64,000 bases of DNA from Marinomonas colpomeniae (GCF_014803385.1 NZ_JACYFC010000003.1:186001-250000), one strand, 5' to 3'. Shown: positions 44,380-55,365, counted from the first letter of the stretch. The notes: generated from the letters alone by a model not told the origin. Numbers and translations: made by a program.

Positions 44380-45159
44380 TTAACTCACTTGCCCAGTAAC
44401 ACGAACGCGTTTAGATGCACTTGGGCCATCTTTTTCTTTTTGAACGGCAATGCGCTTTTTCTCACGTTCATCTAAGTAGTTCTTGAATGCAATCAACAAA
44501 CCTAAACCAATAAAAGCGCCTGGAGGAAGAACAACAAACAGCACATTTGGGTAATTGTCAAAAACCACCCATTTCCAGTTGATTGCCATATCACCAAATA
44601 GTAACTGCATGTCAGCAAATAAGGTTCCCTGACCAATCAGCTCACGCATAGCGCCTAGTGCAACCAAGATAACTCCAAAGCCTAGTGCCATCATAAAACC
44701 GTCTAACGCAGAAGGAAGTACAGGGTTACGGCTAGCAAAGGCATCAGCGCGACCAAGAATAGCGCAGTTCGTTACTATTAGAGGAATAAAGATCCCTAAA
44801 ATCTGATAAAGCTCATATGTGTAAGCTTGCATGATCAACTCAATGCAGGTCGTAAATGAGGCGATAATCATCACAAAAGCAGGTAGACGAACAGCGTCGG
44901 CAACATAGTTTCGGATTAAAGAAACAGCGATATTAGAACCTACCAAAACTACCATGGTCGCTAAGCCTAAGCCTAATGCGTTTACTACTGTACTGGTGAC
45001 GGCCAGCATTGGGCACAAGCCAAGTAATTGAACCAATGCGGGATTGTTTTTCCAAATGCCGTTATAAATGATTTCAGCGTAGTTGGCGCTTGGTGTATTT
45101 GCGTCAACTGCTTCAGTAACATCTGTATCGACTACATTTGTATTGGAACTGGTTGTCAT
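44380..45159 (-). CDS. rnfE: Rnf/Rsx electron transport complex subunit E
   Basis: A 259-residue membrane subunit with six helices. [21 protein letters not shown] and [20 protein letters not shown] carry the paired Cys that with RnfA ligate the intramembrane Fe-S centre. The Rnf complex couples ferredoxin and NAD(H) electron flow to ion transport, or in E. coli-type Rsx resets SoxR. The protein has about 25 extra N-terminal polar residues compared with E. coli RsxE. It is the last rnf gene, before nth. Confidence 0.95.
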   Translation of the reverse strand: MTTSSNTNVVDTDVTEAVDANTPSANYAEIIYNGIWKNNPALVQLLGLCPMLAVTSTVVNALGLGLATMVVLVGSNIAVSLIRNYVADAVRLPAFVMIIASFTTCIELIMQAYTYELYQILGIFIPLIVTNCAILGRADAFASRNPVLPSALDGFMMALGFGVILVALGAMRELIGQGTLFADMQLLFGDMAINWKWVVFDNYPNVLFVVLPPGAFIGLGLLIAFKNYLDEREKKRIAVQKEKDGPSASKRVRVTGQVS

Positions 45160-45168
45160 GAAGTTATC

Positions 45169-45786
45169 CTAACGCGCTAACAGCGCATTTTTGTTTTGTT
45201 CAAAATAAATTAGCGTATTTTTTACAGCACGAACAACAGCGCGAGGTGTGATTGTTGCTCCAGTAAATTGATCAAAGTCGCCACCGTCTTTTTTAACGGC
45301 CCAACCTTTTAATGCTGTATTCGTTAATGACTTATTTTCAAAGCTTAAAATCCATGGGGATTTTTTAAGGTCGACTTTGTCTCCAAGCCCAGGTGTTTCT
45401 TTATGGCTAATGACACGGCTACCAGTCACAACGCCATCTTTATTAATAGCGATTAACATGTCTAAATTGCCGTTGTAGCCGCGGGGTGCGATGGTTTCAA
45501 AGATGAAGCCAGTTACTTCGCCATTTAATCGAGCTATGTGCACCTTGATTTTTTCTTCCGAACCTAACAATGGATTTGCCGTAAGCAGTGCCGTATCTGT
45601 AGTTAAATCATTGTCGTATAGGTTGTTTGGCAAAATTTCGTTAAATGCTGAAATTTGTGCTTCTAGAATATTGTCCTCAATCGTGTCTTGAGTCAGCTGA
45701 TTAGTAATCGCAATAAGACCCGCTGTTAAGATAGCGAAAATACCCAAGCCAAGGCTGTTACGACGAATCGAATTAAATAACTCCAT
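45169..45786 (-). CDS. rnfG: Rnf/Rsx electron transport complex subunit G
   Basis: A 205-residue membrane-anchored periplasmic flavoprotein. One N-terminal helix is followed by the FMN-binding domain (IAPRGYNGNLDMLIAINKDG; SHKETPGLGDKVDLKKSPWI). FMN is attached covalently to the Thr of TGATITPRAV near residue 175. It overlaps the rnfD stop by one base (TAATG). Confidence 0.95.
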   Translation of the reverse strand: MELFNSIRRNSLGLGIFAILTAGLIAITNQLTQDTIEDNILEAQISAFNEILPNNLYDNDLTTDTALLTANPLLGSEEKIKVHIARLNGEVTGFIFETIAPRGYNGNLDMLIAINKDGVVTGSRVISHKETPGLGDKVDLKKSPWILSFENKSLTNTALKGWAVKKDGGDFDQFTGATITPRAVVRAVKNTLIYFEQNKNALLAR

Positions 45787-46844
45787 TAGTTATCCTCCCC
45801 AATAGTTAGCCCTTTTTTGGCCTTTTTATGGCCATAAGTACGAGGTTGAGTGTAGTAATCAATTAATGGCGCTGCAAAATTCATTAATAACACGGCGAAA
45901 GCAACCCCATCTGGATAGCCTCCCCAAGAACGAATAATATAAATCAAAATACCAATACCAGAGCCATAAATCAGTTTGCCTCGATTACTTGTGCAAGAAG
46001 ACACTGGATCGGTAGCAATAAAGAAAGCGCCAAACATGGCAGCACCAGTTGTTAGGTGAAATAGTGGTGTCGCTGAATTACTGCTGTCCAATAGGTAGAA
46101 TACACCAGACATAACTAATAGTGCGCCTAGCAAGGCTACAGGCGTGTGCCAAGTAATAATGCGTAACCAAAGTAAACCCAATCCGCCCACTAAGTAGGCC
46201 ATGTTTACCCATAGCCAGCTATTCAAACTGGCGACTTGTAGTGCTTCCACTGTTTTGAAGGCCGCAGCACTATCTAATAAATCTTTATTCTTAAAGCCGT
46301 CTAATGGTGTTGCCATCGTATAGCCATCAATAGTAGGAAGTGTCTGAAAAATTGCTTGTAAACTTTGGAAGAAAGATAAGCTTTCACCAGAACTTACAAT
46401 AGATTCAACGCCAACCCATTGGCTCATTGGCACAGGAAAAGACACCAAAACAATGGCATAACCTACCATGGCAGGGTTGAATGGATTGTTCCCTAAACCG
46501 CCATATAATTGCTTCGCAAAAATAATGGCAAAACTGACAGCGGTTACTGTTACCCACCAAGGTACTGAAGGCGGAAGGGCGATACCGAGTAACACAGCGG
46601 TTAACAAGGCGCTGTAGTCTTTCAAGAAGAACATCACAGAACGGCGTCGAATAGACAAAATAGCAGCTTCGCATACTAAGGCTGCAATTCCGGCAATCAT
46701 TAAGTTAATCAGGGTTCCCCAACCAAACAACCACGTCTGTATAACAATGCCAGGAATGGTTGCCAAAATAACCATCTGCATCACCCAAGAAGTGCGATGA
46801 CCTCCACGTTGAGTGTGCGGGGATGAAATCCTCAATAATGCCAT
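45786..46844 (-). CDS. rnfD: Rnf/Rsx electron transport complex subunit D
   Basis: A 352-residue integral membrane flavoprotein related to NqrB. SPHTQRGGHRTSWVMQMVIL opens the protein, GGLGNNPFNPAMVGYAIVLV is the conserved membrane loop, and the predicted covalent FMN site is the Thr in DGYTMATPLDG. The start codon follows the rnfC stop with no gap, so translation is coupled. Confidence 0.95.
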   Translation of the reverse strand: MALLRISSPHTQRGGHRTSWVMQMVILATIPGIVIQTWLFGWGTLINLMIAGIAALVCEAAILSIRRRSVMFFLKDYSALLTAVLLGIALPPSVPWWVTVTAVSFAIIFAKQLYGGLGNNPFNPAMVGYAIVLVSFPVPMSQWVGVESIVSSGESLSFFQSLQAIFQTLPTIDGYTMATPLDGFKNKDLLDSAAAFKTVEALQVASLNSWLWVNMAYLVGGLGLLWLRIITWHTPVALLGALLVMSGVFYLLDSSNSATPLFHLTTGAAMFGAFFIATDPVSSCTSNRGKLIYGSGIGILIYIIRSWGGYPDGVAFAVLLMNFAAPLIDYYTQPRTYGHKKAKKGLTIGEDN

Positions 46845-49784
46845 TTAATGATTCTCTTGCTTGTCTTTTGACTGAATAAGTTGCGCTAACAAGGTTTCTG
46901 CGTCTTGTTGCTTTATACGTGTTGCGTCGATTTCTTGTTGAATACTGTCTGCTTCTTCTGGAGTGCTTTCTAGTCGTTTTGCTAGCTTGTTTATTTGTGC
47001 TTTCGCCAATGCGGAAGCGATTTTCTGTTTTTTAATTTGAGCTGCCAAATCTGCTTGAATGTCAGCGTTTTCAGTTGCTTTTTCAGTTGTTTTTGAAAGT
47101 GCCTGAGTTTCAATGTTTGCTTTTAATTGTGCCTCAGGAGATGGTTGAGATTCTAAATTTTCCAATTTTGCTTGAGCTTCTATTAATTTAGCAGGCCATT
47201 CAGAAGCGATAATTTCAGCTTCGTCTTTACCTTGCTCTTTCAATAAAAGGATATTCTTCTCAGCTTTTTTGATACCAGCTTTGGCAATGGCTAGATCTAT
47301 CTTATGCTTTTTATCCGCATCTGCATTTATTGGTGCAGCAGCTTTTTCTGTGTTTTCTTTGCTTTGAGGCTGTAATTGAAGAGCATCAGGGTTGGCTAAC
47401 GCTTTTTCCAAATCATCAGCACGTTGTTGGGCTTCTTTTAATTGCTGGCGAATCGCGTCAACTTCTGGCGCTTGAATCTCTTCTGCTTTTTTCAATGCTT
47501 TTTCGACTTTCTTAACTGATGCTTTCGCAATAGCTGTATCGATTTTTAACTTTTTCAATTCATCAGTTATTACTGCTTTAGGCTCTGCTGTGTGATTAGA
47601 AGGAGTCGCTTCAGAAGGTGCGGCACTTAATTTTTCAACGGCTGTTTTCGCTGCTATTAGATCTGTTTCGAAAGCGGCAATCTTATCTTTGGTTTCTTGA
47701 TCGTCTGGCGTTTCTTCTAATTGCTTAGTAAGCTTTTTGATCTTCACACCAATTAACGCAACATCTACTTTTGCCTTTTTCAATTCGTTACTTATTGGTG
47801 TTTTTTGAATCGCTGTTACTGGTGCTGAAATAGAAGTGCTGGTCAGTTTTTCAACCATTGCTTTTGCTGCAATTAAGTCTATTTCAAGGGATGAAATTTT
47901 GTCTTTAATTTCCTGATTATCTGGCGTCTCGTCTAACTGCTTAGTAAGTTTTTTGATTTTCACGCCAACCAGTGCAACATCAACTTTTGCTTTTTTCAGC
48001 TCATCGCTCACAGGTGCTTTTGCTACTGCAGTTGAAGTTTCTGTAACAGCAGTAGGGGCAGTGTTTGCAACAGGAATTTTACTGAACTCTTTTTCTAATG
48101 AAGCAAGTTTTGTTTCTTGTTCAGTTACTTGTAATTGTAGTGAACTTATTTCTTCTAAATGTTCTGCTTCTTGTGCAGTGAGAAGCTCTTTCTGACGCTT
48201 CTTAAGTTTCGTCTTAGCAATTGCTATGTCGATTTTTAGTTTCTTAGCTTCATCGCTAATTGGCGCTGCCGTAGGTTGAGTCGTAACAGGTGGTGTTGCT
48301 CCTGTTGATGGTGCAGTTTTCGCTGAAGCTGTTTTTGCCGCAGACGCTTGTTGACGTGCAATGCGTTTTGCTTCTTTCTCTGCTGCTTCTGCATCTTGGC
48401 GTGCTTTACGTGCTTCAAAGCGTTGTTTTGCTAAATCAGATTTCACGTTGGCTTCACGTGTCTCACGAATGCTACTTTTGGTATGACGGTAATATTGCAC
48501 CAGAGGAATGCTGCTTGGGCAAACATAAGAGCAAGCACCACATTCAATACAATCGAATAAATTGTAATGCTCAGCTTTATCGAGTTCTTGGCTTTTACTG
48601 AACCAAAGTAATTGTTGTGGTAACAAGCTCGCAGGACAAGCTTGTTCACACATGCCACAACGTATGCAGGCTTGTTCTGGTGCTGGTGTTGGTAATTCTT
48701 TTTTTGTCGCTGCTAAAATACAGTTACTGGTTTTGACAATAGGTACAGCGGCAGAATCTAAAGTGTAACCCATCATTGGGCCACCCATAATTAAGCGATG
48801 CAATTTCTTTTCTTGAGAGTCTGCATAGTCTAATAAATGCGTTACTGGCGTACCGAGTAATACTTCCACATTTTGTGGAGATTTCAGCGCATCACCTGTT
48901 AACGTAGTAATGCGAGATATCAGCGGTTTGCCTAATAAAATCGCGTCATGAACGGCGACGCAGGTGCCAACATTTTGGCATAAAATGCCAATGTCGGCAG
49001 GATATTGTCCGCTTGGAACTTCTTTTCCAGTGATCAACTGAATTAGTTGTTTTTCACCGCCAGAAGGATATTTAGTTGGCACAACGGCGACTTGAATCTG
49101 GCTGCCACGCTCATTTAATAAGGTATTAAGTGCAGCGATGGCGATTGGCTTATTATCTTCAATGCCAATTACAACGTTTTCTGCGTTAACCAGGTGTTGA
49201 AAAATTTCGATACCTTTTACTAATTCAAGGGTTTTTTCTCGAATCAGAATGTCATCGGCAGTGATGTAAGGTTCACATTCAGCCGCGTTGATAATGAAAT
49301 GCGTCAACGGGCTTTTTGTTGCACCTTGTAGCTTAACCTGAGTTGGGAAGCCTGCACCGCCCATCCCGACAATACCCATTTTAGCGAGGTGCGCCAAAAC
49401 ATCTTCTGGTGCGTCAGTTTGCCACGTGTTTAATGGATTGAGTGTCGTCCATTCTTCTTTTCCATCGGGAGATAGGACAATACAAAGATCGCTTAATCCT
49501 GATGGGTGAGCAATAAAACGCTCTTCAATAGCGGTAATAGTTCCAGATGTTGGTGCGTGTAAGTAGCTGCTTAAAAAACCATTATTAATGGCTATGATTT
49601 CGCCTTTTAATACACGGTCGCCGACCTTAGAAATAGAACGAGAGCTTTGGCCTATGTGTTGACCCAACGGCAAAATAAGTTCGCTAGGTAAACTTGGTCG
49701 ACCTAAAGGAAGCTGTAAAGATTGAGCTTTGTTCTGAGCAGGGTGAATACCACCATGAAACGAAAATACTTGAGGTGCTTGCAT
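46845..49784 (-). CDS. rnfC: Rnf/Rsx complex subunit C with long repeat tail
   Basis: A 979-residue peripheral subunit holding the NADH/FMN domain and two [4Fe-4S] clusters. Residues 1-440 are standard RnfC: GGAGFPTQVKLQ near 140, INAAECEPYITADDILIREK near 170, and clusters CIRCGMCEQACPAS near 370 and CIECGACSYVCPSSIPLVQY near 408. From about residue 480 to the end is a Lys/Ala/Glu-rich tail with at least six copies of a unit containing K-K-x-K-I-D-x-A-I-A-K-x-x-I-K-K, spaced 70-90 residues. Tail repeats occur in other gammaproteobacterial RnfC proteins, but this one is long and distinctive. It overlaps rnfB by one base. Confidence 0.95.
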   Translation of the reverse strand: MQAPQVFSFHGGIHPAQNKAQSLQLPLGRPSLPSELILPLGQHIGQSSRSISKVGDRVLKGEIIAINNGFLSSYLHAPTSGTITAIEERFIAHPSGLSDLCIVLSPDGKEEWTTLNPLNTWQTDAPEDVLAHLAKMGIVGMGGAGFPTQVKLQGATKSPLTHFIINAAECEPYITADDILIREKTLELVKGIEIFQHLVNAENVVIGIEDNKPIAIAALNTLLNERGSQIQVAVVPTKYPSGGEKQLIQLITGKEVPSGQYPADIGILCQNVGTCVAVHDAILLGKPLISRITTLTGDALKSPQNVEVLLGTPVTHLLDYADSQEKKLHRLIMGGPMMGYTLDSAAVPIVKTSNCILAATKKELPTPAPEQACIRCGMCEQACPASLLPQQLLWFSKSQELDKAEHYNLFDCIECGACSYVCPSSIPLVQYYRHTKSSIRETREANVKSDLAKQRFEARKARQDAEAAEKEAKRIARQQASAAKTASAKTAPSTGATPPVTTQPTAAPISDEAKKLKIDIAIAKTKLKKRQKELLTAQEAEHLEEISSLQLQVTEQETKLASLEKEFSKIPVANTAPTAVTETSTAVAKAPVSDELKKAKVDVALVGVKIKKLTKQLDETPDNQEIKDKISSLEIDLIAAKAMVEKLTSTSISAPVTAIQKTPISNELKKAKVDVALIGVKIKKLTKQLEETPDDQETKDKIAAFETDLIAAKTAVEKLSAAPSEATPSNHTAEPKAVITDELKKLKIDTAIAKASVKKVEKALKKAEEIQAPEVDAIRQQLKEAQQRADDLEKALANPDALQLQPQSKENTEKAAAPINADADKKHKIDLAIAKAGIKKAEKNILLLKEQGKDEAEIIASEWPAKLIEAQAKLENLESQPSPEAQLKANIETQALSKTTEKATENADIQADLAAQIKKQKIASALAKAQINKLAKRLESTPEEADSIQQEIDATRIKQQDAETLLAQLIQSKDKQENH
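47710..48010. repeat. rnfC: Tandem repeat units 2 and 3 in the rnfC tail
   Basis: Two consecutive units starting PVSDELKKAKVDVALVGVKI and PISNELKKAKVDVALIGVKI are nearly identical over the first 35-40 residues, and DNA identity is high as well, implying a recent duplication. Neighbouring units are more diverged. Confidence 0.8.
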
Positions 49785-50380
49785 TAGTGAGACACCTCTG
49801 TTTGACGGTCAGTCGCAATAATATTGATTGAGCTAGCAGCGATACCTTGAGGTTTATCCCAAGACCAAGTTTTCGCTGTCACGCCTACTTCTACCATATC
49901 GATACAATCTACAGGACAAGGTTCTACACATAAATCGCACCCGGTACACTCATCAGCTATGACAGTGTGCATTTGTTTAGCGGCACCTAAAATGGCATCT
50001 ACTGGGCAGGCTTGAATACATTTAGTACAACCGATGCACTCGTCTTCACGAATAACGGCCACCTTGATAGCTGTTTCTGTTCCGTGGTCACCATCTAATG
50101 GAATGGCTTCTACATCTAATAAATCAGCTAAAGCTTGAATCGTCGCTTGTCCACCCGGTGGGCAATGGTTAATGGCTTCACCATTAGCAATGGCTTCTGC
50201 ATAAGGACGGCAGCCTGGATGACCACATTGGCCGCATTGTGTTTGCGGCAAAATTGCATCGATTTGTTCAACAATAGGGTCGCCTTCTACATGGAATCGC
50301 ACATTGGCGTAACCCAGAATGGCACCGAAAATAAGCGCGAGTAAGAGTAAAATGCCGATAGCGAGTAATACGGTAAACAT
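49784..50380 (-). CDS. rnfB: Rnf/Rsx electron transport complex subunit B (ferredoxin)
   Basis: A 198-residue ferredoxin-like subunit. One N-terminal helix anchors it; then a four-Cys cluster ([20 protein letters not shown] ... HCPPGG) and two 4Fe-4S motifs, [16 protein letters not shown] and [16 protein letters not shown]. It receives electrons from ferredoxin on the cytoplasmic side. The ATG follows AGGAGCGAGC, a good ribosome binding site. Confidence 0.96.
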   Translation of the reverse strand: MFTVLLAIGILLLLALIFGAILGYANVRFHVEGDPIVEQIDAILPQTQCGQCGHPGCRPYAEAIANGEAINHCPPGGQATIQALADLLDVEAIPLDGDHGTETAIKVAVIREDECIGCTKCIQACPVDAILGAAKQMHTVIADECTGCDLCVEPCPVDCIDMVEVGVTAKTWSWDKPQGIAASSINIIATDRQTEVSH

Positions 50381-50388
50381 GCTCGCTC

Positions 50389-50970
50389 CTAAATCTGTAC
50401 AAGGGCGGTAAAGCCCATGAAAGCAAGCGCCATCAATCCTGCCGTGATCATACCGATCGCAGAACCTTTGAATACCGTAGGAACATCAGCCACATTAATA
50501 CGTTCACGCATGGCAGAGAAAAGAATCAGTACGAATGAAAAGCCAACAGCCGCGCCAAAACCATACAAGATAGATTCGACAAAACCGTTTTGCTTACTGA
50601 TATTTTGTAATGCTACTCCTAGCACCGCACAGTTTGTGGTGATCAAGGGTAAGAAAATCCCCAAAACGCGATACAAAAGTGGACTGGTTTTACGTACCAC
50701 CATCTCAGTGAACTGAACAACAACAGCGATCACTAAAATAAAAGAAATGGTTTGTAGATACTCAAGGCCAAATGGCTGGAGAATATAGGTAAACGTGAGG
50801 TAACTACACAGGCTAGATAAGGTCAATACGAAGGTAGTGGCCATCGCCATACCAATAGAAGTTTCTAGTTTTCCAGACACGCCCATAAAAGGGCAAAGTC
50901 CTAAAAACTGAACCAATACAAAATTATTAACCAGTATGGTACTAACCAATATCAATAGATATTCAGTCAT
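50389..50970 (-). CDS. rnfA: Rnf/Rsx electron transport complex subunit A
   Basis: A 193-residue six-helix membrane subunit, paralogous to RnfE. Hallmarks: [31 protein letters not shown] at the N-terminus and [20 protein letters not shown], whose Cys residues help bind the intramembrane Fe-S centre. The frame extends upstream to 51030, but known RnfA proteins start at the M(T/N)(E/D)YLL position, so ATG 50970 is chosen. It is the first gene of the rnfABCDGE-nth operon. Confidence 0.95.
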   Translation of the reverse strand: MTEYLLILVSTILVNNFVLVQFLGLCPFMGVSGKLETSIGMAMATTFVLTLSSLCSYLTFTYILQPFGLEYLQTISFILVIAVVVQFTEMVVRKTSPLLYRVLGIFLPLITTNCAVLGVALQNISKQNGFVESILYGFGAAVGFSFVLILFSAMRERINVADVPTVFKGSAIGMITAGLMALAFMGFTALVQI

Positions 50971-51340
50971 CTCAAGTCCAAAAAAATTATCAAGTAAATT
51001 AACGGGTAAATGTGTTGGTGTTAGAGACACGTACGTTAACGTATCGTGGGTGTAACTATACCAATCTGCTTATAACTAACAAGACTAAAGCCTTGTTGAA
51101 TGTAGTCCGATTTAGTATATACATAATAGGCTATGATTATATAAGCTAAGATTATGGATTACGGTCTATACTGTCGATTTACTTATTAAGAATCTTTCTC
51201 ATTTAGAGGTTTATCATCTAAAATGTAGTCGGCTTTGATTTTATAGTTAATTTGAATCTATAGTTGGTGTGGATTTTAGCTAGGTTTGGATTTTTTATCC
51301 CAACCTAGCTAAAAAGAACATATACATTCATGGTGCGTTT
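50971..51340. other. Intergenic region: rnf promoter and metG end
   Basis: The gap must hold the rnf operon promoter. Near the metG side, TTTTAGCTAGGTTTGG and CCCAACCTAGCTAAAA at 51274-51314 form a long stem of about 15 pairs with a 9-base loop. It lacks a T tract on either strand, so it may act as a processing or stability element or as an untypical metG terminator. Nothing else was seen. Confidence 0.55.
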
Positions 51341-53404
51341 TTACATCACACGTTGGCCAGGTTTTGCTCCATTGTGTGGTTCTAAAAGGTAAATTTCTTC
51401 ACCGCCAGGTCCTGCTGCTAATACCATGCCTTCCGACATACCAAACTTCATTTTACGAGGTGCAAGATTAGCAACCATCACGGTTAGCTTACCTTCTAAA
51501 TCTTCTGGTTTATAAGCAGATTTAATACCTGAGAAAACAACACGAGTTTCACCACCAATATCTAATGTTAGTTTTAGCAGTTTATTGGCTTTCTCTACAT
51601 GTTCAGCTTTGGTGATTAAGGCAATGCGAAGGTCGACCTTCGCGAAATCATCAAAGCTAATTTCTGCTTCGATTGGCTCTTTCGTTAACTCTGTTTCTAC
51701 CGTGTCTAGTTGAGAAGCAGGTTTAGCTGCTTCTTGTGCTGCTGCCTCGGCTTCCGCTTCTTCTTTACCTTCAGCAATAATGGCATCGATTTGTTTTTGA
51801 TCAACACGGCCCATTAATGGCTTGAAGGTATTCACGGATTTACCGAACAACAATTCGCTGCGGTTATCCCATGTTAATTCTTTACCAAGAAAGCTTTCTG
51901 CGTCAGCCACTAGGTTTGGCATAACAGGTTTTAAGTAAGTCGCCAGAATGCTGAACAAGTTCAACGCAACAGTGCAGACTTCTTGAACCTTCGGAAGCGT
52001 TGCTTCATCTTTCGCCAAAACCCAAGGGGCTTGGTCAGCAATATAAGTATTGGCGACATCAGCAAGGCGCATAATTTCACGAATCGCTTTGCCGTATTCA
52101 CGACCTTCAAAATGCTCGGCAATTACGTCGCCTGCATCAATAAAAGATTGAATCATCTCAGCTTCGCTGACGTCAGTTGCTAACTGGTTATCAAATTTCT
52201 TACCAATAAAGCTGGCCGTACGGCTGGCGATGTTAACCACTTTACCAACTACGTCAGAATTCACACGTTGTTGGAAGTCTTGGAGGTTTAAATCAATATC
52301 ATCAACACTTGAGTTCAATTTCGCCGCAAAGTAGTAACGCAAGTATTGAGGGTCTAAATGGTTCAAGTAAGTGCGAGCTTTAATAAAAGTACCGCGAGAC
52401 TTAGACATCTTCTTACCATCAACCGTCACATAACCATGAGCGTTCACCTTAGTTGGTGTACGGTAGCCAGCGCAATCTAACATGGCAGGCCAGAACAAAG
52501 CGTGGAAGTTGATAATGTCTTTACCGATAAAGTGGTAAAGCTCTGCATCGGAATCTTTGCCCCAGTAATCGTCGAAGTTCAAACCTTCTGTACGATCACA
52601 TAGGTTTTTGAAGCTCGCCATGTAACCAATAGGGGCGTCTAGCCAAACGTAGAAGTATTTACCCGGAGCGTCTGGGATTTCAAAACCGAAGTAAGGTGCA
52701 TCACGGCTGATATCCCATTCTTGTAAACCAGAGTCTAACCATTCCGCTAGCTTGTTCGCCACTTGATCTTGCAAGGTGCCGCTTCGAGTCCATTTCGCCA
52801 AGAACTCTTGGAAGTCTGGAAGCTTAAAGAAGTAATGCTCAGATTCTTTCTCGATTGGCGTCGCGTCAGAATAAACAGAACGTGGGTTAATCATTTCCAT
52901 TGGCGAATACGTTGCAGAACAGACTTCACAGTTGTCGCCGTACTGGTCTTCTGTTTTACATTTTGGACAAGTACCCTTGATGAAACGATCCGCAAGAAAC
53001 ATTTCTTTTTCAGGGTCAAACGCTTGCTTAATAGAACGAACAGAAATTTTGCCGTTATCGCGCAATGCTTTGTAGATACTCGTGGAAAACTCACGGTTTT
53101 CTTCTGAATGAGTAGAGTGGTAATTATCGTAACCAATCAAGAAATCGTTAAAATCCGTCATGTGTTCTTGGCGAACGCCGTCGATCAGCTCTTCTGATGT
53201 AATGCCGTTTTGCGCAGCTTTAATCATAATGGCTGTACCATGGGCATCGTCAGCACAAACTGCAGTACAAAGGTGGCCACGCATTTTTTGAAAACGTACC
53301 CAGATATCCGTTTGGATGTGCTCCAGCATGTGGCCTAAGTGAATAGAACCATTAGCATAAGGAAGAGCGCTGGTGACTAATATTTTGCGTTGCGTTTGTG
53401 CCAT
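51341..53404 (-). CDS. metG: Methionyl-tRNA synthetase
   Basis: A 687-residue class I synthetase that charges tRNA-Met. The HIGH motif appears as HLGH in [14 protein letters not shown] near residue 22; KMSKS is in [11 protein letters not shown] near residue 337; the zinc knuckle is [20 protein letters not shown]. The C-terminal 110 residues are a Trbp111/EMAPII-like tRNA-binding domain ([20 protein letters not shown]), used for dimerisation. It is divergent from apbC, as in many gammaproteobacteria. Confidence 0.97.
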   Translation of the reverse strand: MAQTQRKILVTSALPYANGSIHLGHMLEHIQTDIWVRFQKMRGHLCTAVCADDAHGTAIMIKAAQNGITSEELIDGVRQEHMTDFNDFLIGYDNYHSTHSEENREFSTSIYKALRDNGKISVRSIKQAFDPEKEMFLADRFIKGTCPKCKTEDQYGDNCEVCSATYSPMEMINPRSVYSDATPIEKESEHYFFKLPDFQEFLAKWTRSGTLQDQVANKLAEWLDSGLQEWDISRDAPYFGFEIPDAPGKYFYVWLDAPIGYMASFKNLCDRTEGLNFDDYWGKDSDAELYHFIGKDIINFHALFWPAMLDCAGYRTPTKVNAHGYVTVDGKKMSKSRGTFIKARTYLNHLDPQYLRYYFAAKLNSSVDDIDLNLQDFQQRVNSDVVGKVVNIASRTASFIGKKFDNQLATDVSEAEMIQSFIDAGDVIAEHFEGREYGKAIREIMRLADVANTYIADQAPWVLAKDEATLPKVQEVCTVALNLFSILATYLKPVMPNLVADAESFLGKELTWDNRSELLFGKSVNTFKPLMGRVDQKQIDAIIAEGKEEAEAEAAAQEAAKPASQLDTVETELTKEPIEAEISFDDFAKVDLRIALITKAEHVEKANKLLKLTLDIGGETRVVFSGIKSAYKPEDLEGKLTVMVANLAPRKMKFGMSEGMVLAAGPGGEEIYLLEPHNGAKPGQRVM

Positions 53405-53673
53405 TTTAAATAAGCCTGCAGAATGTAAAAAAGATCGAATATTCTATCAAAAAATAAGGTGGGGTGACGAGCACCCAAAAAAACCTAAATAGGGATAGCA
53501 TTTAGAGTGCGTAATTATAAGACCACGACTCTAGTGTGCAAGGGCTAGACTTGCTTTTCCGTGAATTGCCCCCACACTTGGCACATAAACTGAATTTATT
53601 TTGGCTATTTTGCATCTCGGCGCTCTTTTCATTCATGCCAGTGTTCAAAATACCCACTCATTAGGAGTGCTCC

Positions 53674-54768
53674 ATGTTAAACGACAGCCAAGAATCTCTA
53701 GCCTTATTGGCAAGATTAGAAAACCTTACTGATGAAAACTGCGATCAAGCTTATGGTGCAGTTTGGAAAATAATGGAAGATGCAAAACGTATCCATCTGA
53801 CACTTAGCTTGGGTTACCCAGCCGATAAAGAGCAAGCGTCCTTAGAATCGCGCATTAAAGACATTTTGAAGGACAGTCCTTTTAGTGGACGAGAGCTAGT
53901 ATTAGACATAGAGCACGATGTACAAAGCCACGCGACCCAAGGCAACATCGCAGGGCTCAAAGGTGTGAAAAACATTATTGCGGTTGCATCAGGTAAAGGC
54001 GGTGTGGGTAAATCCACCACCACGGTTAACCTTGCTTTGGCGATGGCAAAAGAGGGCGCTCGTGTTGGTATTCTAGACGCCGACATCTACGGCCCAAGCC
54101 AAGGCATGATGCTTGGCTTTGCAGACGGAACACGACCAGAAGTACGAGAAGATAAATTCTTTGTGCCTCCAAGTGCCTTTGGTGTGCAAGTGATGTCGAT
54201 GGCCTTCTTAACCACCAAAGACACCCCCGTCGCATGGCGTGGGCCTATGGTGACAGGCGCTTTGATGCAAATCTTAACCCAAACCGATTGGGATAACTTA
54301 GATTACTTATTTATCGACATGCCACCGGGCACGGGTGATATTCAGCTTACTTTGGCGCAAAAAGTACCTGTAGCTGGTTCGGTTATTGTCACCACGCCGC
54401 AAGACATCGCTTTATTGGATGCTCGTCGCGGTATTGAAATGTTCAACAAGATGAAAATCCCAGTGCTTGGGGTCGTTGAAAATATGTCAACGCACATTTG
54501 TTCAAACTGTGGGCATCATGAAGCTATCTTCGGTGATAAAGGCGGCGTAAGCCTTGCCAAAGAATATAACGTTGAAGTATTAGGTAAATTACCATTGAGC
54601 CTAGCCATTCGAGAGCAAAGTGATATAGGTAGCCCCATTGTTGTGAATGCACCAGAAAGTGATGTGGCTGGTATTTATCAGTCGATTGCTCGTAAGCTTG
54701 GTGCTACTCTAGCGTCTCAACGAGACACTCAATTTGCCATGCCGACCATCGGCATGAGTGATGACTAA
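53674..54768 (+). CDS. apbC: Iron-sulfur cluster carrier ApbC/Mrp
   Basis: A 364-residue P-loop ATPase that delivers Fe-S clusters. A short N-terminal DUF59-like region is followed by the deviant Walker A ASGKGGVGKSTTTVNLALAM near residue 105 and a CXXC cluster-binding pair in HICSNCGHHEAIFG near residue 273. metG is divergent and dcd follows 10 bases later; metG-apbC-dcd is a known order in gammaproteobacteria. Confidence 0.95.
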   Translation: MLNDSQESLALLARLENLTDENCDQAYGAVWKIMEDAKRIHLTLSLGYPADKEQASLESRIKDILKDSPFSGRELVLDIEHDVQSHATQGNIAGLKGVKNIIAVASGKGGVGKSTTTVNLALAMAKEGARVGILDADIYGPSQGMMLGFADGTRPEVREDKFFVPPSAFGVQVMSMAFLTTKDTPVAWRGPMVTGALMQILTQTDWDNLDYLFIDMPPGTGDIQLTLAQKVPVAGSVIVTTPQDIALLDARRGIEMFNKMKIPVLGVVENMSTHICSNCGHHEAIFGDKGGVSLAKEYNVEVLGKLPLSLAIREQSDIGSPIVVNAPESDVAGIYQSIARKLGATLASQRDTQFAMPTIGMSDD

Positions 54769-54777
54769 GGAAAAACA

Positions 54778-55365
54778 ATGCGTTTGTGTGACCGAGATAT
54801 AATCAAAGCCCTAGACGACGGTTCTATTTCTATAGAGCCTCGCCCTGATAACAGTGTAATCAGTGGTGTGTCGGTAGATTTACAATTGGGAAATTCATTT
54901 CGCGTCTTTCAAGGTCACCCAGCGCCGTATCTTGATTTAAGCAGTTCAAAAGAAGACCTAAATAAAGTCATTGAATCTGTCATGAGTGATGAGATTTTAG
55001 TAGAAGATGGCAAGCCGTTCTTCATTCATCCGGGTGAATTGGTACTTGGTGTCACGAAAGAATCGGTGACTATTCCTGATTACCTCGTTGGCTGGTTAGA
55101 TGGTCGTTCGTCTTTGGCTCGTCTTGGTTTAATGGTTCACTTTACAGCACACCGAATTGACCCCGGTTGGAGTGGTGGTATCGTTTTAGAATTCCTTAAC
55201 GGCGGTAAACTACCCATTGCCTTAAGCCCAGGAATGACGATAGGCGCGATTAACTTTGAAACCATGTCGGGTTCAGCGGAACGTCCTTATAATAAGCGGA
55301 TTGATGCTAAATATAAGGAACAGACTTCGGCGGTGGCAAGTCGGATTTCGGGTGATAAATCGTAG
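54778..55365 (+). CDS. dcd: dCTP deaminase
   Basis: A 195-residue trimeric enzyme converting dCTP to dUTP for thymidylate supply. The active-site segment is [35 protein letters not shown], with the catalytic Glu in LEFLN. The length matches E. coli (193). It is co-transcribed with apbC, 9 bases apart, with AAGGA before the ATG. Confidence 0.96.
   Translation: MRLCDRDIIKALDDGSISIEPRPDNSVISGVSVDLQLGNSFRVFQGHPAPYLDLSSSKEDLNKVIESVMSDEILVEDGKPFFIHPGELVLGVTKESVTIPDYLVGWLDGRSSLARLGLMVHFTAHRIDPGWSGGIVLEFLNGGKLPIALSPGMTIGAINFETMSGSAERPYNKRIDAKYKEQTSAVASRISGDKS

Noticed and set aside
48235..48601. Plus- and minus-strand frames of 60-103 codons within rnfC
   Set aside because: They are shadows of the repeat-rich, low-complexity rnfC tail.
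50971..51030. 20-residue N-terminal extension of RnfA
   Set aside because: All RnfA/RsxA proteins I know start at the M(T)(E/D)YLL position, which is ATG 50970.
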